64,000 bases of DNA from Bradyrhizobium sp. dw_411 (GCF_018449695.1 NZ_JAAVUY010000017.1:96375-160374); one strand, 5' to 3'. Shown: positions 39,546 through 48,716, counted from the stretch's first letter. Notes: generated by a model not told the origin, from the sequence alone. Numbers and translations: made by a program.

Positions 39546-40424
39546 ATGGAGCTTTTCACCAACCAGGTCCTGGCCGGCATCGCGACTGGCGCGATCTATG
39601 CCTGCATGGCGCTCGCCGTGGTCATGATCTACCAGGCGATCGACCATCTCAATTTCGCCCAGGGCGAGATGGCGATGTTCTCGACCTTCATTTCCTGGCA
39701 GCTAATGCAATGGGGCATCCCCTATTGGGGCGCCTTCGTGCTGACGCTGGCAATTTCGTTCGCCGCCGGCATCCTGATCGAACGCCTGTTGTTCAAGCCG
39801 CTGGCCAAGGCACCCATTTTGACCAACGTCGCCGGGTTCATTGCGCTGTACGCGATCATCAACAGCGTCGCGGGGCTGATCTGGGATTTCACTATCAAGC
39901 AATATCCGAGCCCGTTCGGCTCCTCGCCGTTCCTCGGCAGTCAGCTGATCTCGACCCATCAGGCCGGCATGATCGGCATCACGGTACTGCTGCTGATCCT
40001 GCTCTATCTGTTCTTTCAGTTCACGCGGGTCGGACTCGCGATGCGCGCGGCGGCCTCGGTGCCTGAATCGGCGCGGCTGGTCGGCATCAACACGTCCTGG
40101 ATGATCGCACTCGGCTGGGGCATGGCGGCGGCGATCGGCTCGATCGCCGGCATGATGATCGCGCCGGTGGTGTTTCTCGAACCGAACATGATGCTGGGCG
40201 TGCTGATCTATGGTTTCGCCGCCGCCGTGCTCGGCGGCCTGACCAGCCCGTTTGGCGCCGTGATCGGCGGTTTCCTGGTCGGGATCTTCGAAAACCTGGT
40301 CGGCACTTATATTCCCGGCGTCGGCAACGAACTGAAGCTGCCGATCGCACTGGCGCTGATCATTACGGTTCTGGTCGTCAAACCGGCGGGCCTGTTTGGC
40401 CGTTCCATCGTGAAGCGAGTTTGA
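39546..40424 (+). CDS. livH: branched-chain-type ABC transporter permease (LivH)
   Basis: LivH-type inner-membrane permease, 292 aa with about eight hydrophobic helices. The N-terminus MELFTNQVLAGIATGAIYACMALAVVMIYQAIDHLNFAQGEMAM is the diagnostic LivH start. The coupling loop is MRAAASVPESARLVGINTSWMIALGWGMAAAIG, and GFAAAVLGGLTSPFGAVIGGFLVGIFENL is near the C-terminus. GGAGCGCGGCC precedes the ATG. It is followed by livM after 2 nt. Confidence 0.95.
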   Translation: MELFTNQVLAGIATGAIYACMALAVVMIYQAIDHLNFAQGEMAMFSTFISWQLMQWGIPYWGAFVLTLAISFAAGILIERLLFKPLAKAPILTNVAGFIALYAIINSVAGLIWDFTIKQYPSPFGSSPFLGSQLISTHQAGMIGITVLLLILLYLFFQFTRVGLAMRAAASVPESARLVGINTSWMIALGWGMAAAIGSIAGMMIAPVVFLEPNMMLGVLIYGFAAAVLGGLTSPFGAVIGGFLVGIFENLVGTYIPGVGNELKLPIALALIITVLVVKPAGLFGRSIVKRV

Positions 40425-40426
40425 TC

Positions 40427-41443
40427 ATGAGCGCCATTCAGGAAGTCGTCACTGAGGCGCCCGCGGTCGAGGCGGTTCCCAAGCGCGCCATGACGCTCGG
40501 TTACGGAACGTCGCTCGCGATGTTGCTGGTGCTGATCCTGGTGCCGCTGTTCGTGAAGAATTTTGTCATCTTTCAGCTTACGATGCTGCTGATCTATGCG
40601 CTGGCTGTTCTGGCGCTCAACATCCTGACCGGCGGCAGCGGGCAATTCTCGCTGGGCCAGAGCGCGTTCTACGCGGTCGGCGCCTACACCTCGGCGATCC
40701 TGATGGAACATGCCGACATCAATTATGCACTGACGTTGCCGGTCGCCGGCCTCGTCTGCTTCATCTTCGGATTTCTGTTCGGCCAGCCGGCGCTTCGGTT
40801 GAGCGGCGTCTATCTGGCGCTGGCGACCTTTGCGCTGGCGACCGCGATGCCGCAGCTATTGAAACTCGGCGTGTTCGAAAAATGGACCGGCGGCGTGCAG
40901 GGCCTGGTGGTGACCAAGCCCGATGCCCCGTTCGGCCTGCCGATGTCGCAGGACATGTGGCTGTATTATTTCACGCTCGCGGTCTCGATCGCGATCTATA
41001 TTTTCTCTGTCAATCTCCTGAAATCACGCTCCGGCCGTGCCTTCATGGCGATCCGCGACAATGAAATCGCCGCCTCCGCGATGGGCATCGACGTGGCGCT
41101 GTACAAGACACTGGCGTTCGGAGTCAGCGCCGGGATCACCGGCGTGGCCGGTGGCCTCGGCGCCATCGCCGTGCAATTCGTCGCCCCCGATGGCTATACT
41201 ATCACGCTGGCGATCTCGCTGTTTCTCGGCATGGTGGTCGGCGGCGTCGGATGGCTGCCGGGATCGATCGTGGGTTCGGCGTTCATCATCTTCGTGCCGA
41301 ATATTGCCGAAGGAATCTCGAAAGGGCTTTCCGGAGCGGTGTTCGGAGTTCTCTTGTTCCTCGTCATCTTCCTGGTGCCGCATGGCGCGAGGCAAGTCGC
41401 CGTGGTCGCTCAACATTGGCTCGGCAAGCTCAAGAACGGCTAA
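40427..41443 (+). CDS. livM: branched-chain-type ABC transporter permease (LivM)
   Basis: LivM-type permease, 338 aa from ATG 40427, directly after the livH stop; a TTG two codons earlier overlaps that stop. A soluble N-terminal stretch of ~25 residues is followed by about eight to ten helices. Typical LivM segments: ALAVLALNILTGGSGQFSLGQSAFYAVGAYT, LRLSGVYLALATFALATAMPQ, the coupling loop SRSGRAFMAIRDNEIAASAMGI and FLGMVVGGVGWLPGSIVGSAFI. The first substrate-binding gene begins 41 nt downstream. Confidence 0.95.
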   Translation: MSAIQEVVTEAPAVEAVPKRAMTLGYGTSLAMLLVLILVPLFVKNFVIFQLTMLLIYALAVLALNILTGGSGQFSLGQSAFYAVGAYTSAILMEHADINYALTLPVAGLVCFIFGFLFGQPALRLSGVYLALATFALATAMPQLLKLGVFEKWTGGVQGLVVTKPDAPFGLPMSQDMWLYYFTLAVSIAIYIFSVNLLKSRSGRAFMAIRDNEIAASAMGIDVALYKTLAFGVSAGITGVAGGLGAIAVQFVAPDGYTITLAISLFLGMVVGGVGWLPGSIVGSAFIIFVPNIAEGISKGLSGAVFGVLLFLVIFLVPHGARQVAVVAQHWLGKLKNG

Positions 41444-41484
41444 GCTCAAGAAAAACCGGTTCAAAAAAAGCTCAAGGAGAAGAC

Positions 41485-42717
41485 ATGCTTTCAAAACAGA
41501 AAATGCTGGCCGCCGTACTCTCGACCGCGGTGATCGCTTTTGCGGCCACCACCGGCAGCGCGCTCGCCCAGAAGAAATACGACACCGGCGCCAGCGACAC
41601 CGAGATCAAGCTTGGCAACATCATGCCCTATAGCGGTCCGGCCTCGGCTTACGGCGTGATCGGCAAGATCGAAGAAACCTACTTCAAGATGATCAACGAG
41701 CAAGGCGGCATCAACGGCCGCAAAATCACGTTCATCAGCTATGATGACGGCTACAGCCCGCCGAAAGCCGTCGAGCAGGCCCGCAAGCTGGTCGAAAGCG
41801 ATGAGGTGCTTTTTCTGTTTGGACCGCTCGGAACACCGTCGAACTCGGCGATCCAGAAGTATCTGAACAGCAAGAAAGTCCCGCAGATTTTCGTCGCGAC
41901 AGGCGCCACCAAATTCGGCGACTACAAGAACTTTCCGTGGACCATGGGATGGCAACCAGCCTACCAGAGTGAAGGCCGCATCTATGCAAAGTATCTGCTG
42001 AAGGAGAAGCCGGGCGCCAAGGTCGGAATCCTGTATCAGAACGACGATTTCGGCAAGGACCTGCTGAAAGGTCTCAAGGACGGTCTCGGCGACAAGGCCG
42101 CGTCCATGATTGTTGCCGAGGAAAGCTATGAGGTGACCGAGCCGAGCATCGACTCGCATATCGTGAAGATAAAAGCTTCCGGCGCCGACGTGTATTTCAG
42201 CATGACGACGCCAAAATTCTCTGCCCAGAGCATCAAGAAACTCGCCGAACTAGAATGGAAGCCGCTGTATTTCCAGAGCAACGTCGGCGCATCGGTTGGC
42301 TCTGTGCTGCAGCCTGCCGGTTTTGAAAATTCCCAGGGCATTCTCTCCGCGGCTTACGCCAAGGACGGCGCGGACTCGCAATGGGACAATGACGAGGGCA
42401 TGAAGAAATTCTATGCGTTCCTCGCCAAATACGCGCCGGACGCCAACAAAGCCGACGGGTCCGTCGTGTTCGGCTATGGCCAGGCCCAGACCGTAGTTCA
42501 GGTCCTCAAGCAGGCCGGCGACAATCTGACCCGCGAAAACATCATGAAGCAGGCCACCAGCCTGAAGGACTTCACGCCCGACACTTTGCTGCCCGGCGTC
42601 AAGATCAACACCAGCGCAACCGACTTCTATCCGATCGAGCAACTTCAGATGATGCGGTTCAAGGGCAAAAAGTGGGACCTGTTCGGCGACACCATCAGCG
42701 GCGAACTCAGCAACTGA
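41485..42717 (+). CDS. ABC transporter substrate-binding protein (LivK-type, copy 1)
   Basis: Periplasmic binding protein of the Leu/Ile/Val (peripla_BP_6) family, 410 aa from ATG 41485 with an AAGGAGA site. Signal peptide residues 1-28 end ATTGSALAQ. The mature protein starts KKYDTGASDTEIKLGNIMPYSGPASAYGVIG and shows GGINGRKITFISYDDGYSPPKAVEQARKLVE, FGPLGTPSNSAIQKYLN and GILYQNDDFGKDLLKGLKDGL. The next binding protein has the same length and is about two-thirds identical by eye. Substrate unknown; relatives in this family next to acyl-CoA genes bind aromatic or aliphatic acids. Confidence 0.93.
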   Translation: MLSKQKMLAAVLSTAVIAFAATTGSALAQKKYDTGASDTEIKLGNIMPYSGPASAYGVIGKIEETYFKMINEQGGINGRKITFISYDDGYSPPKAVEQARKLVESDEVLFLFGPLGTPSNSAIQKYLNSKKVPQIFVATGATKFGDYKNFPWTMGWQPAYQSEGRIYAKYLLKEKPGAKVGILYQNDDFGKDLLKGLKDGLGDKAASMIVAEESYEVTEPSIDSHIVKIKASGADVYFSMTTPKFSAQSIKKLAELEWKPLYFQSNVGASVGSVLQPAGFENSQGILSAAYAKDGADSQWDNDEGMKKFYAFLAKYAPDANKADGSVVFGYGQAQTVVQVLKQAGDNLTRENIMKQATSLKDFTPDTLLPGVKINTSATDFYPIEQLQMMRFKGKKWDLFGDTISGELSN

Positions 42718-42726
42718 TACGAGATA

Positions 42727-42777
42727 GCGTTTTCAAGCGAAGTGGGCACCGGTTCGCGTGAAGAAAACGCGTCAAAA
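42727..42777. repeat. short palindromic repeat, GCGTTTTC...GAAAACGC type
   Basis: AGCGTTTTCAAGCGAAGTGG, GCACCGGTTCGCGTGAAG and AAAACGCGTCAAAA in tandem. The same element in inverse orientation lies at 48717-48770, and a partial one before the tadD stop at 3556-3583. The outer arms GCGTTTTC and GAAAACGC make a hairpin. A familiar Bradyrhizobiaceae intergenic repeat. Confidence 0.8.
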
Positions 42778-42813
42778 TAAAAAGCTCTGGTCCTGACTGA
42801 CGACTAAAGAAGC

Positions 42814-42845
42814 AGCCCTTCGCGCCCGGCGCGGAGGGCTTTTTC
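42814..42845 (+). terminator. rho-independent terminator after binding-protein copy 1
   Basis: Stem AGCCCT / AGGGCT, extended inwards by a GC-rich CGCG/CGCG core, followed by TTTTTC. It lies about 96 nt after the first binding-protein stop, so the second copy (start 42955) probably depends on read-through or its own promoter. Confidence 0.75.
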
Positions 42846-42954
42846 TTGTGAGCCATCCGGTAAAATGTTACTCAAGGCGTTGGGTTCAAAGAGCTTTCGA
42901 TCAAGAAGGCCGTGACACACGCCATCCATACCAATGGAAATGAGGGAGAGGATC

Positions 42955-44187
42955 ATGCCTGTCACCGCGACCAGAATAGTCGTTGCCTCGGCCGCCGCAC
43001 TCGCGCTGCTGGCCGCATCCGGTAGCGGCGCGCTCGCACAGAAGAAATACGACGCCGGCGCCACCGATACAGAAATCAAGATCGGCAACATCATGCCCTA
43101 TAGCGGCCCCGCCTCCGCCTATGGCGTGATCGGCAAGACCGAAGCGGCTTATTTCAAGAAGATCAACGATACCGGCGGCATCAACGGCCGCAAGATCAAT
43201 TTCATCACCTATGACGACGGCTACAGCCCACCGAAGACGGTGGAACAGGCGCGCAAGCTGGTGGAAAGCGACGAAGTCCTGCTGGTGTTCAACCCGCTCG
43301 GCACGCCGCCGAATTCCGCGATCCACAAATACATGAATTCGAAAAAGGTGCCGCAACTGTTCGTCGCCACCGGCGCCACCAAGTGGAACGATCCCAGGGA
43401 TTTTCCATGGACCATGGGGTGGCAGCCGAGCTACCAGAGCGAAACGCAGATCTACGCCAAGTATCTTCTCAAAGAGAAACCGAACGCGAAAATAGGCGTG
43501 CTGTATCAGAACGACGATTACGGCAAGGACTACCTCAAAGGCCTGAAAGATGGTCTCGGCGCCAGGGCCGCCTCGATGATCATCGCCGAGGAGAGTTTCG
43601 AGACCTCGGAGCCGACCATCGACAATCACATCGTCAAGCTCAAGGCCAGCGGCGCCGATGTATTCATCGATATCGCGACACCGAAATTCGCGGCGCAAGC
43701 CATCAAGAAGGTCGCCGAGATCGACTGGAAGCCGCTTCACTTCCTCAACAACGTTTCGGCGTCGGTCGGCAGCGTGATCAAGCCGGCCGGCTATGACAAT
43801 TCGCAAGGCATCGTTTCCGCCGCCTATCTGAAGGACGCGTCGGACCCGCAATGGGACAACGATCTTGGCATGAAGAAATTCTACGAATTTCTCGCCAAGG
43901 ATTACCCGGAAGGCAACAAGCTCGACGGCAATGTTGTGGTCGGCTATGGCGTTGCCCAGACGCTGGTGGAAGTCCTCACCAAATGCGGTGACGACCTGAC
44001 CCGCGCCAATGTCATGAAACAGGCCGCGAGCCTCAAGGATTTCCGCAGCGAAGTCCTGCTGCCCGGCATCAAGATCAACACCAGCCCGACCGATTTCGCC
44101 CCGATCAGCCAGCTTCAACTGATGAAGTTCAAGGGCGAGAAATGGGAACTGTTCGGCGACATCATCAGTGCGGATGTCGGCGGCTGA
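42955..44187 (+). CDS. ABC transporter substrate-binding protein (LivK-type, copy 2)
   Basis: Paralogue of the preceding binding protein, also 410 aa when started at ATG 42955, which has GGGAGAGG upstream; ATGs at 42934 and 42940 are in frame but less well placed. Signal peptide residues 1-28 end SGSGALAQ. The mature sequence KKYDAGATDTEIKIGNIMPYSGPASAYGVIG is almost the same as copy 1, but the middle differs (e.g. VFIDIATPKFAAQAIKKVAEIDWKPLHFLNN). Both could dock to the single LivHM pair, giving different ligand ranges. It has its own terminator, and a terminator also precedes it. Confidence 0.93.
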   Translation: MPVTATRIVVASAAALALLAASGSGALAQKKYDAGATDTEIKIGNIMPYSGPASAYGVIGKTEAAYFKKINDTGGINGRKINFITYDDGYSPPKTVEQARKLVESDEVLLVFNPLGTPPNSAIHKYMNSKKVPQLFVATGATKWNDPRDFPWTMGWQPSYQSETQIYAKYLLKEKPNAKIGVLYQNDDYGKDYLKGLKDGLGARAASMIIAEESFETSEPTIDNHIVKLKASGADVFIDIATPKFAAQAIKKVAEIDWKPLHFLNNVSASVGSVIKPAGYDNSQGIVSAAYLKDASDPQWDNDLGMKKFYEFLAKDYPEGNKLDGNVVVGYGVAQTLVEVLTKCGDDLTRANVMKQAASLKDFRSEVLLPGIKINTSPTDFAPISQLQLMKFKGEKWELFGDIISADVGG

Positions 44188-44208
44188 GGTGTGAGGACAG
44201 GCCATATG

Positions 44209-44237
44209 ACCCCCGCGGGCGCCGCGGGGGTTTTCTT
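44209..44237 (+). terminator. rho-independent terminator after binding-protein copy 2
   Basis: Perfect 9-bp stem CCCCCGCGG / CCGCGGGGG with a 3-nt loop, followed by TTTTCTTTT. It begins 21 nt after the stop codon. Confidence 0.9.
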
Positions 44238-44296
44238 TTGCTTCAATCGGATGGATAACCGGCATCCGATATCCCGATGGCAGATTCCGTGAAACA

Positions 44297-45583
44297 ATGA
44301 CCGACAAACGCCCTCTCCTGCGCACGATTTTCGACGCCGCCGTCGCCGCGGCTCATCCCGACGTTGTGCTCTCGGCGCATCTGCGCCCGGTCCCGAAGGG
44401 CCGGGTGATTTGTCTCGCCGCCGGCAAGGGCGCGGGTGCGATGGCTGCGGCCGCGGAGCGGTATTATCTCGATCAATTGGGACTGGCGCCCGAGCGATTG
44501 CAGGGCATCGCCACCACCCGTCACGGCCACGGCGTGCCGACTCGCCGGATCAAGATGATCGAAGCCGGCCATCCCGTGCCCGACGAGGCCGGGCTGAAGG
44601 GCGCCGAGCAGAGCCTGCAGATGGCCGCCGATGCCCGTGCGGACGATCTCCTGCTGGTGTTGTTGTCGGGCGGCGGCTCGGCGAACTGGATCGCGCCGGT
44701 CGAGGGCGTGTCCTTTGCGCAGAAGCAGCAGGTGACGCGCGCGCTGTTGCGCTCGGGCGCGCCGATCGGCGAGGTCAACACCGTGCGCAAGCATCTGTCG
44801 CGGATCAAGGGCGGGCGGCTGGCGCGGGCCGGTCAGCGCGCCGAGATCGTGACGCTGGCGATCTCGGACGTGCCGCATGACGATCCCTCTGCGATCGCTT
44901 CGGGGCCGACCGTGCCGGACCCGACGACGCTCGCCGATGCGCGCGCGCTGGTCGCGAGATATGATTTGAAGGTCGACGACGCGATTGGCCGCGCGCTCAA
45001 TGACCCCAACAACGAAAGCTGCAAACCCGGCGATCCGGCGTTCGCGCGCGCGCAGTATGAACTGATCGCGCGGCCGAAAGCGTCGCTCGATGCCGCGATC
45101 AAGGTAGCCGCAACGGCCGGATACGCGATCATCGATCTCGGCGCCGATCTCGAAGGCGAGGCCCGCGAGGTCGCGGCCGATCACGCGCGGCTCGCGTTGA
45201 AGGCGCAAGCCGAAGGCAAGCGCGTCGCAATCATCTCGGGCGGCGAACTCACCGTGACCGTGCGCGGCAACGGCCGCGGCGGCCCCAACCAGGAATATGC
45301 GCTGGCGCTGGCCGATCTGCTCAAGAACACCTCCGGCATTGCGGCGCTGGCCGGCGATACCGACGGCGCGGACGGCGGCGCCGGCAGCGCTTCCGATCCG
45401 GCGGGCGCGATCATCGATCAGGCCACATTCGCAAAGATGAAGTCGCTTGGTCTCGATCCCAAAGCCTATCTCGACAACAACGACGCCACCGCCTTCTTCA
45501 CCGCGACTGGCGATCGCCTGCAGACCGGCCCGACGCTCACCAATGTCAACGATGTCAGAGTGATCCTGGTCGACGCGGTTTAG
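44297..45583 (+). CDS. glycerate 2-kinase (MOFRL family; formerly TtuD 'hydroxypyruvate reductase')
   Basis: GckA-type kinase phosphorylating D-glycerate to 2-phosphoglycerate, 428 aa. The N-terminal domain (DUF4147) has VICLAAGKGAGAMAAAAERY, GHGVPTRRIKMIEAGHPVPDEAG, LLSGGGSANWIAPVEG and NTVRKHLSRIKGGRLA. The C-terminal MOFRL motif domain has VAIISGGELTVTVRGNGRGGPNQEYALALA and LAGDTDGADGGAGSASDPAGA. Older annotation calls these TtuD hydroxypyruvate reductases, but the kinase activity is established for the family. It stands alone between terminators and a GGDEF-EAL gene, with no visible glyoxylate-pathway neighbours. Confidence 0.92.
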   Translation: MTDKRPLLRTIFDAAVAAAHPDVVLSAHLRPVPKGRVICLAAGKGAGAMAAAAERYYLDQLGLAPERLQGIATTRHGHGVPTRRIKMIEAGHPVPDEAGLKGAEQSLQMAADARADDLLLVLLSGGGSANWIAPVEGVSFAQKQQVTRALLRSGAPIGEVNTVRKHLSRIKGGRLARAGQRAEIVTLAISDVPHDDPSAIASGPTVPDPTTLADARALVARYDLKVDDAIGRALNDPNNESCKPGDPAFARAQYELIARPKASLDAAIKVAATAGYAIIDLGADLEGEAREVAADHARLALKAQAEGKRVAIISGGELTVTVRGNGRGGPNQEYALALADLLKNTSGIAALAGDTDGADGGAGSASDPAGAIIDQATFAKMKSLGLDPKAYLDNNDATAFFTATGDRLQTGPTLTNVNDVRVILVDAV

Positions 45584-45847
45584 ATTCCGGCCATCGGGGT
45601 TGCACACCATCGGCAAGAGTCGGCAAGGCGACATATCCCGGCATTGCATCGCAACTTATTTTCGTTGCGAAATCATCGTCTCGCGATGCCGGCCGCCCGC
45701 GCTGAATTTTTTTAACGCTTTGTTTAGCGAACTCTGAAGAAGCCGCCGGGCGCAGGACGTTACAAGGGTGTAATTTACCGGCTTGCCCTTCCAATATGCG
45801 GCTCCTGATTGCCGGAGTGCTGCGAACCCGCAGCAGGGGGTCGTCAT

Positions 45848-48001
45848 ATGGTGGATTCAACACAGCGCGCCATTCATCCGGAGCCGGTTCAACCGGCTGG
45901 ATTGCTTGAAGTCGCGCTCCAAAATCTATCGCTGGGATTGACCATCTTCGACGACAAGCGCGCGATCCTGTTCTGCAACCGGCGCTACATGGAAATCTAT
46001 GGGCTTTCACCCGAACAGGTGAAGCCCGGAACGCTGCTCAAGGACATGATCCAGCACCGGCTGAATCTGGGTCTGAAAATATCTGTCCCGTCAGAGGAAT
46101 ATATCCGCGAGCACATCGGAACCGCGCTTCAGGCCGGCACTACGGTGCAGGAATTCACCGATGGCCGGATCATTGCCTACACGATTTATCCGATGCCGAA
46201 CGGTGGCGGGATGGCCACGCACGAGGACATCACCGCGCGGGAGGAAATGAGCGCCCGCCTGCAGCGGCAATACGAGGTCGGCAAGGCGCAGGAAGAGGAT
46301 CTGCGAATCCGGCACTTTCAATTCGACACTGCGATCAACAACATGTCGCAAGGGTTGTGCTTCTTCGATGCGGCGCACCGGCTGATCGTGTGTAACGACC
46401 GCTATATCGATATGTATGACCTGTCGCACGACCGCGTCGGCCCGGGCACCGCCCTGACCGAAATCGTCGACATGCGCTTCGAGGCGGGCAGCTTTCCGGC
46501 GATGACCCGCGAGGAATATCTGATCTGGCGCGCCAATGTTGCCGTATCCGCCGAACCCACCGACAGTATCGTCGAACTGCGCAACGGGCGCACGTTCAAG
46601 ATCCGCCATCGCCCGATGCCGGACGGCGGCTGGGTCGCGACCCATGAAGACATCACCGAGCAGCGGCGCTCCGAGGTCAAGATCGAATACATGGCGCACC
46701 ATGATGCGCTGACGGATCTTGCCAATCGCGTGTTGCTGAACGAACGGCTCGAACATGCGCTGGGTGCGCGAATTCACCGCGAGGAGATCGTCGCGGTTCA
46801 TCATCTCGATCTCGACCATTTCAAGGCGGTCAACGATACATTCGGCCATCCCGCCGGCGACAAGCTCCTGAAGCTGGTGGCGGACCGGCTGCGCGGGCTG
46901 GTTCGCGCCAGCGACACCATCGCCCGGATGGGCGGCGATGAATTCGTCATCGTGCAGGCGCCGATCAAGGATCCTTCCGAGGCGACCTCGCTCGCCGAGC
47001 GGATCATCCGGTCGATCGGCGAACCCTTCGAGATTGACGGCCATCAGGCCGTGATCGGCGCCAGCATCGGCATCGCGGTCGGTCCGGGCGATGGCCTGCG
47101 GCCCGACAGGCTGCTGCGCAACGCCGACCTCGCGCTCTACCGCGCCAAGGGCGACGGACGCGGTGTGTTCCGGTTCTTCCAACCGGCGATGGACCTGCAG
47201 ATGCAGACCCGCCGCCTGATGGAGCAGGACCTGCGCAAGGCGCTGTCATCAGGCGAATTCGAGCTCTACTACCAGCCGGTGGTCAACCTGGCGAGCAACG
47301 AGGTCAGCGGCTTCGAAGCGCTGATCCGCTGGAATCATCCGCAGCACGGACTGGTATCACCTGGCACTTTCATCCCGCTTGCGGAAGAAATCGGCTTCAT
47401 CGTCCCGATGGGCGAGTGGGTGATCCGCGAGGCCTGCGCGACCGCGGCGAAGTGGCCGGGCGATGCGCGCGTCGCCGTCAATATTTCAGCCGTGCAATTC
47501 CGTAATCCCGGCCTGCTGCAGGTCATCGTCGGCGCGTTGGCGGCCTCGGGCCTCCATCCGGCACGGCTGGAAATCGAGATTACCGAGACCGTATTGCTGC
47601 AAAACAAGGAAGCCACGCTGGCCGTACTGCATCAGTTGCGCGGGCTGGGCGTGCGGATCGCGCTCGACGATTTCGGCACCGGCTATTCCTCGCTCACTTA
47701 TTTGCAGTCGTTTCCGTTCGACAAGATCAAGATCGACCGCTCCTTCGTCAAGGACATCACGGAAAACTCGGGTTCGCTGAACATCGTGCGCGCGGTCGCG
47801 GCACTCGCGAGCGGCATGGGCATGACCGCCACGGCCGAAGGCGTCGAAACACGCGAACAGCTCGACAGCATCACGTCCGAAGGCTGCACCGAGATGCAGG
47901 GCTTCCTGTTCAGCAAGCCGCTGCCGGCCCGCGAGATCGAGCGGTTGTTCCTGCCGGAGCGTGAAGTTCAGCCCGCACCCAACCGCATCGTCGCGGCCTG
48001 A
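45848..48001 (+). CDS. PAS-PAS-GGDEF-EAL cyclic-di-GMP turnover protein
   Basis: Cytoplasmic signalling protein of 717 aa from ATG 45848 (AGGGGG upstream; in-frame codons before it are not used). Two PAS-like domains (PAS_7 type; residues ~15-140 and ~155-275) each carry the FCNRRYMEIYGLS / VCNDRYIDMYDLS pattern. The GGDEF domain has LDLDHFKAVNDTFGHPAGD and the intact GGDEF at ~362-366, plus the inhibitory I-site RASD five residues before it. The EAL domain has FEALIRWNHPQHG at ~490, and LALDDFGTGYSSL, both intact. No membrane helix, so input is a cytosolic ligand or redox cue. Either activity could dominate. Confidence 0.93.
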   Translation: MVDSTQRAIHPEPVQPAGLLEVALQNLSLGLTIFDDKRAILFCNRRYMEIYGLSPEQVKPGTLLKDMIQHRLNLGLKISVPSEEYIREHIGTALQAGTTVQEFTDGRIIAYTIYPMPNGGGMATHEDITAREEMSARLQRQYEVGKAQEEDLRIRHFQFDTAINNMSQGLCFFDAAHRLIVCNDRYIDMYDLSHDRVGPGTALTEIVDMRFEAGSFPAMTREEYLIWRANVAVSAEPTDSIVELRNGRTFKIRHRPMPDGGWVATHEDITEQRRSEVKIEYMAHHDALTDLANRVLLNERLEHALGARIHREEIVAVHHLDLDHFKAVNDTFGHPAGDKLLKLVADRLRGLVRASDTIARMGGDEFVIVQAPIKDPSEATSLAERIIRSIGEPFEIDGHQAVIGASIGIAVGPGDGLRPDRLLRNADLALYRAKGDGRGVFRFFQPAMDLQMQTRRLMEQDLRKALSSGEFELYYQPVVNLASNEVSGFEALIRWNHPQHGLVSPGTFIPLAEEIGFIVPMGEWVIREACATAAKWPGDARVAVNISAVQFRNPGLLQVIVGALAASGLHPARLEIEITETVLLQNKEATLAVLHQLRGLGVRIALDDFGTGYSSLTYLQSFPFDKIKIDRSFVKDITENSGSLNIVRAVAALASGMGMTATAEGVETREQLDSITSEGCTEMQGFLFSKPLPAREIERLFLPEREVQPAPNRIVAA

Positions 48002-48009
48002 TCGCGCCT

Positions 48010-48116
48010 CAGTTCCTCATGGTGAGGAGCGCGTCTTCGCGCGTCTCGAACCATGAGATCACGCGTTCCATCTCATCCTTCGAGACGCCGCTTTGCGGCT
48101 CCTCAAGATGAGCCGC
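48010..48116. repeat. intergenic repeat, CCTCATGGTGAGGAGCGC type
   Basis: Element with CCTCATGGTGAGGAGCGCGT, TCTCGAACCATGAGATCACG and GCCGCTTTGCGGCTCCTCAA, giving nested hairpins. It lies between convergent GGDEF-EAL and marR genes. This sequence type is frequent in Bradyrhizobium intergenic regions; only one copy is here. Confidence 0.7.
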
Positions 48117-48119
48117 CCC

Positions 48120-48641
48120 TCAAAATTCCTTGGCAATCTTGGCCAGCATGCCGAGCAGCGCCGCGCGGTTGGCGGGGCCGAGCAATTCGTTGAGACGCGC
48201 TTCATGCTTGGCGGCGACGAGCTTCTTGGCCCGCGCCAGCACCGCGCGCCCCTTGTCGGTCAGCACCAGAATGTGCGAGCGCCGATCATTGGTCGAGCGC
48301 ATCCGTGCGCACAAATCGCGGCTTTCCAGACCATCCAGCATCGCGACGAAATTCGGCCGGAGAATTCCGAGCGTGTTGGCGATTTCGGTCTGGTTACGCC
48401 CGGGGTTATTGTCGAGCAGCAACAATACCGAGAATTGCGCCGGGGTCAGTTGCAGCGGCGCGACACAGTGCAGAAAATCCTCGAAGACTTTCAACTGTGC
48501 GCGCTTGAGTGAATAGCCGAGCAACTCGGCCAGTTCACCCAGTTGCAGCGCTGTGCCCTCAGCCGCGTCGTCAGCCGGCTCCTTGCGCGAGGAACGCACG
48601 CCCTTGACGGCATCGATCGCGGCGTTTTTGGAAACAGTCAT
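48120..48641 (-). CDS. MarR family transcriptional regulator (CouR-like by context)
   Basis: Winged-helix dimeric regulator, 173 aa. The N-terminal ~30 residues are charged and disordered. Then LGYSLKRAQLKVFEDFLHCVAPLQLTPAQFSVLLLLDNNPGRNQTEIANTLGI, the recognition helix LRPNFVAMLDGLESRDLCARM, and the wing NDRRSHILVLTDKGR, which is the MarR hallmark. It is divergent from the ABC transporter operon and stands at one edge of the hydroxycinnamate locus. In R. palustris the MarR protein CouR represses p-coumarate genes and responds to p-coumaroyl-CoA. I infer the same role here; a BadR-like role in other aromatic catabolism is the alternative. Confidence 0.9.
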   Translation of the reverse strand: MTVSKNAAIDAVKGVRSSRKEPADDAAEGTALQLGELAELLGYSLKRAQLKVFEDFLHCVAPLQLTPAQFSVLLLLDNNPGRNQTEIANTLGILRPNFVAMLDGLESRDLCARMRSTNDRRSHILVLTDKGRAVLARAKKLVAAKHEARLNELLGPANRAALLGMLAKIAKEF

Positions 48642-48716
48642 CGCTCGAGGCTCGCAATCCCGCTAGGCTGGAACTCTATCGGTTCTGATGGAATCAGAAC
48701 CGGGCTCCAGTTTTTG

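Noticed and set aside
44243..45649. 468-residue minus-strand frame over the glycerate kinase gene
   Set aside because: Antisense shadow of the MOFRL-family gene with low-complexity Arg/Gly-rich translation.
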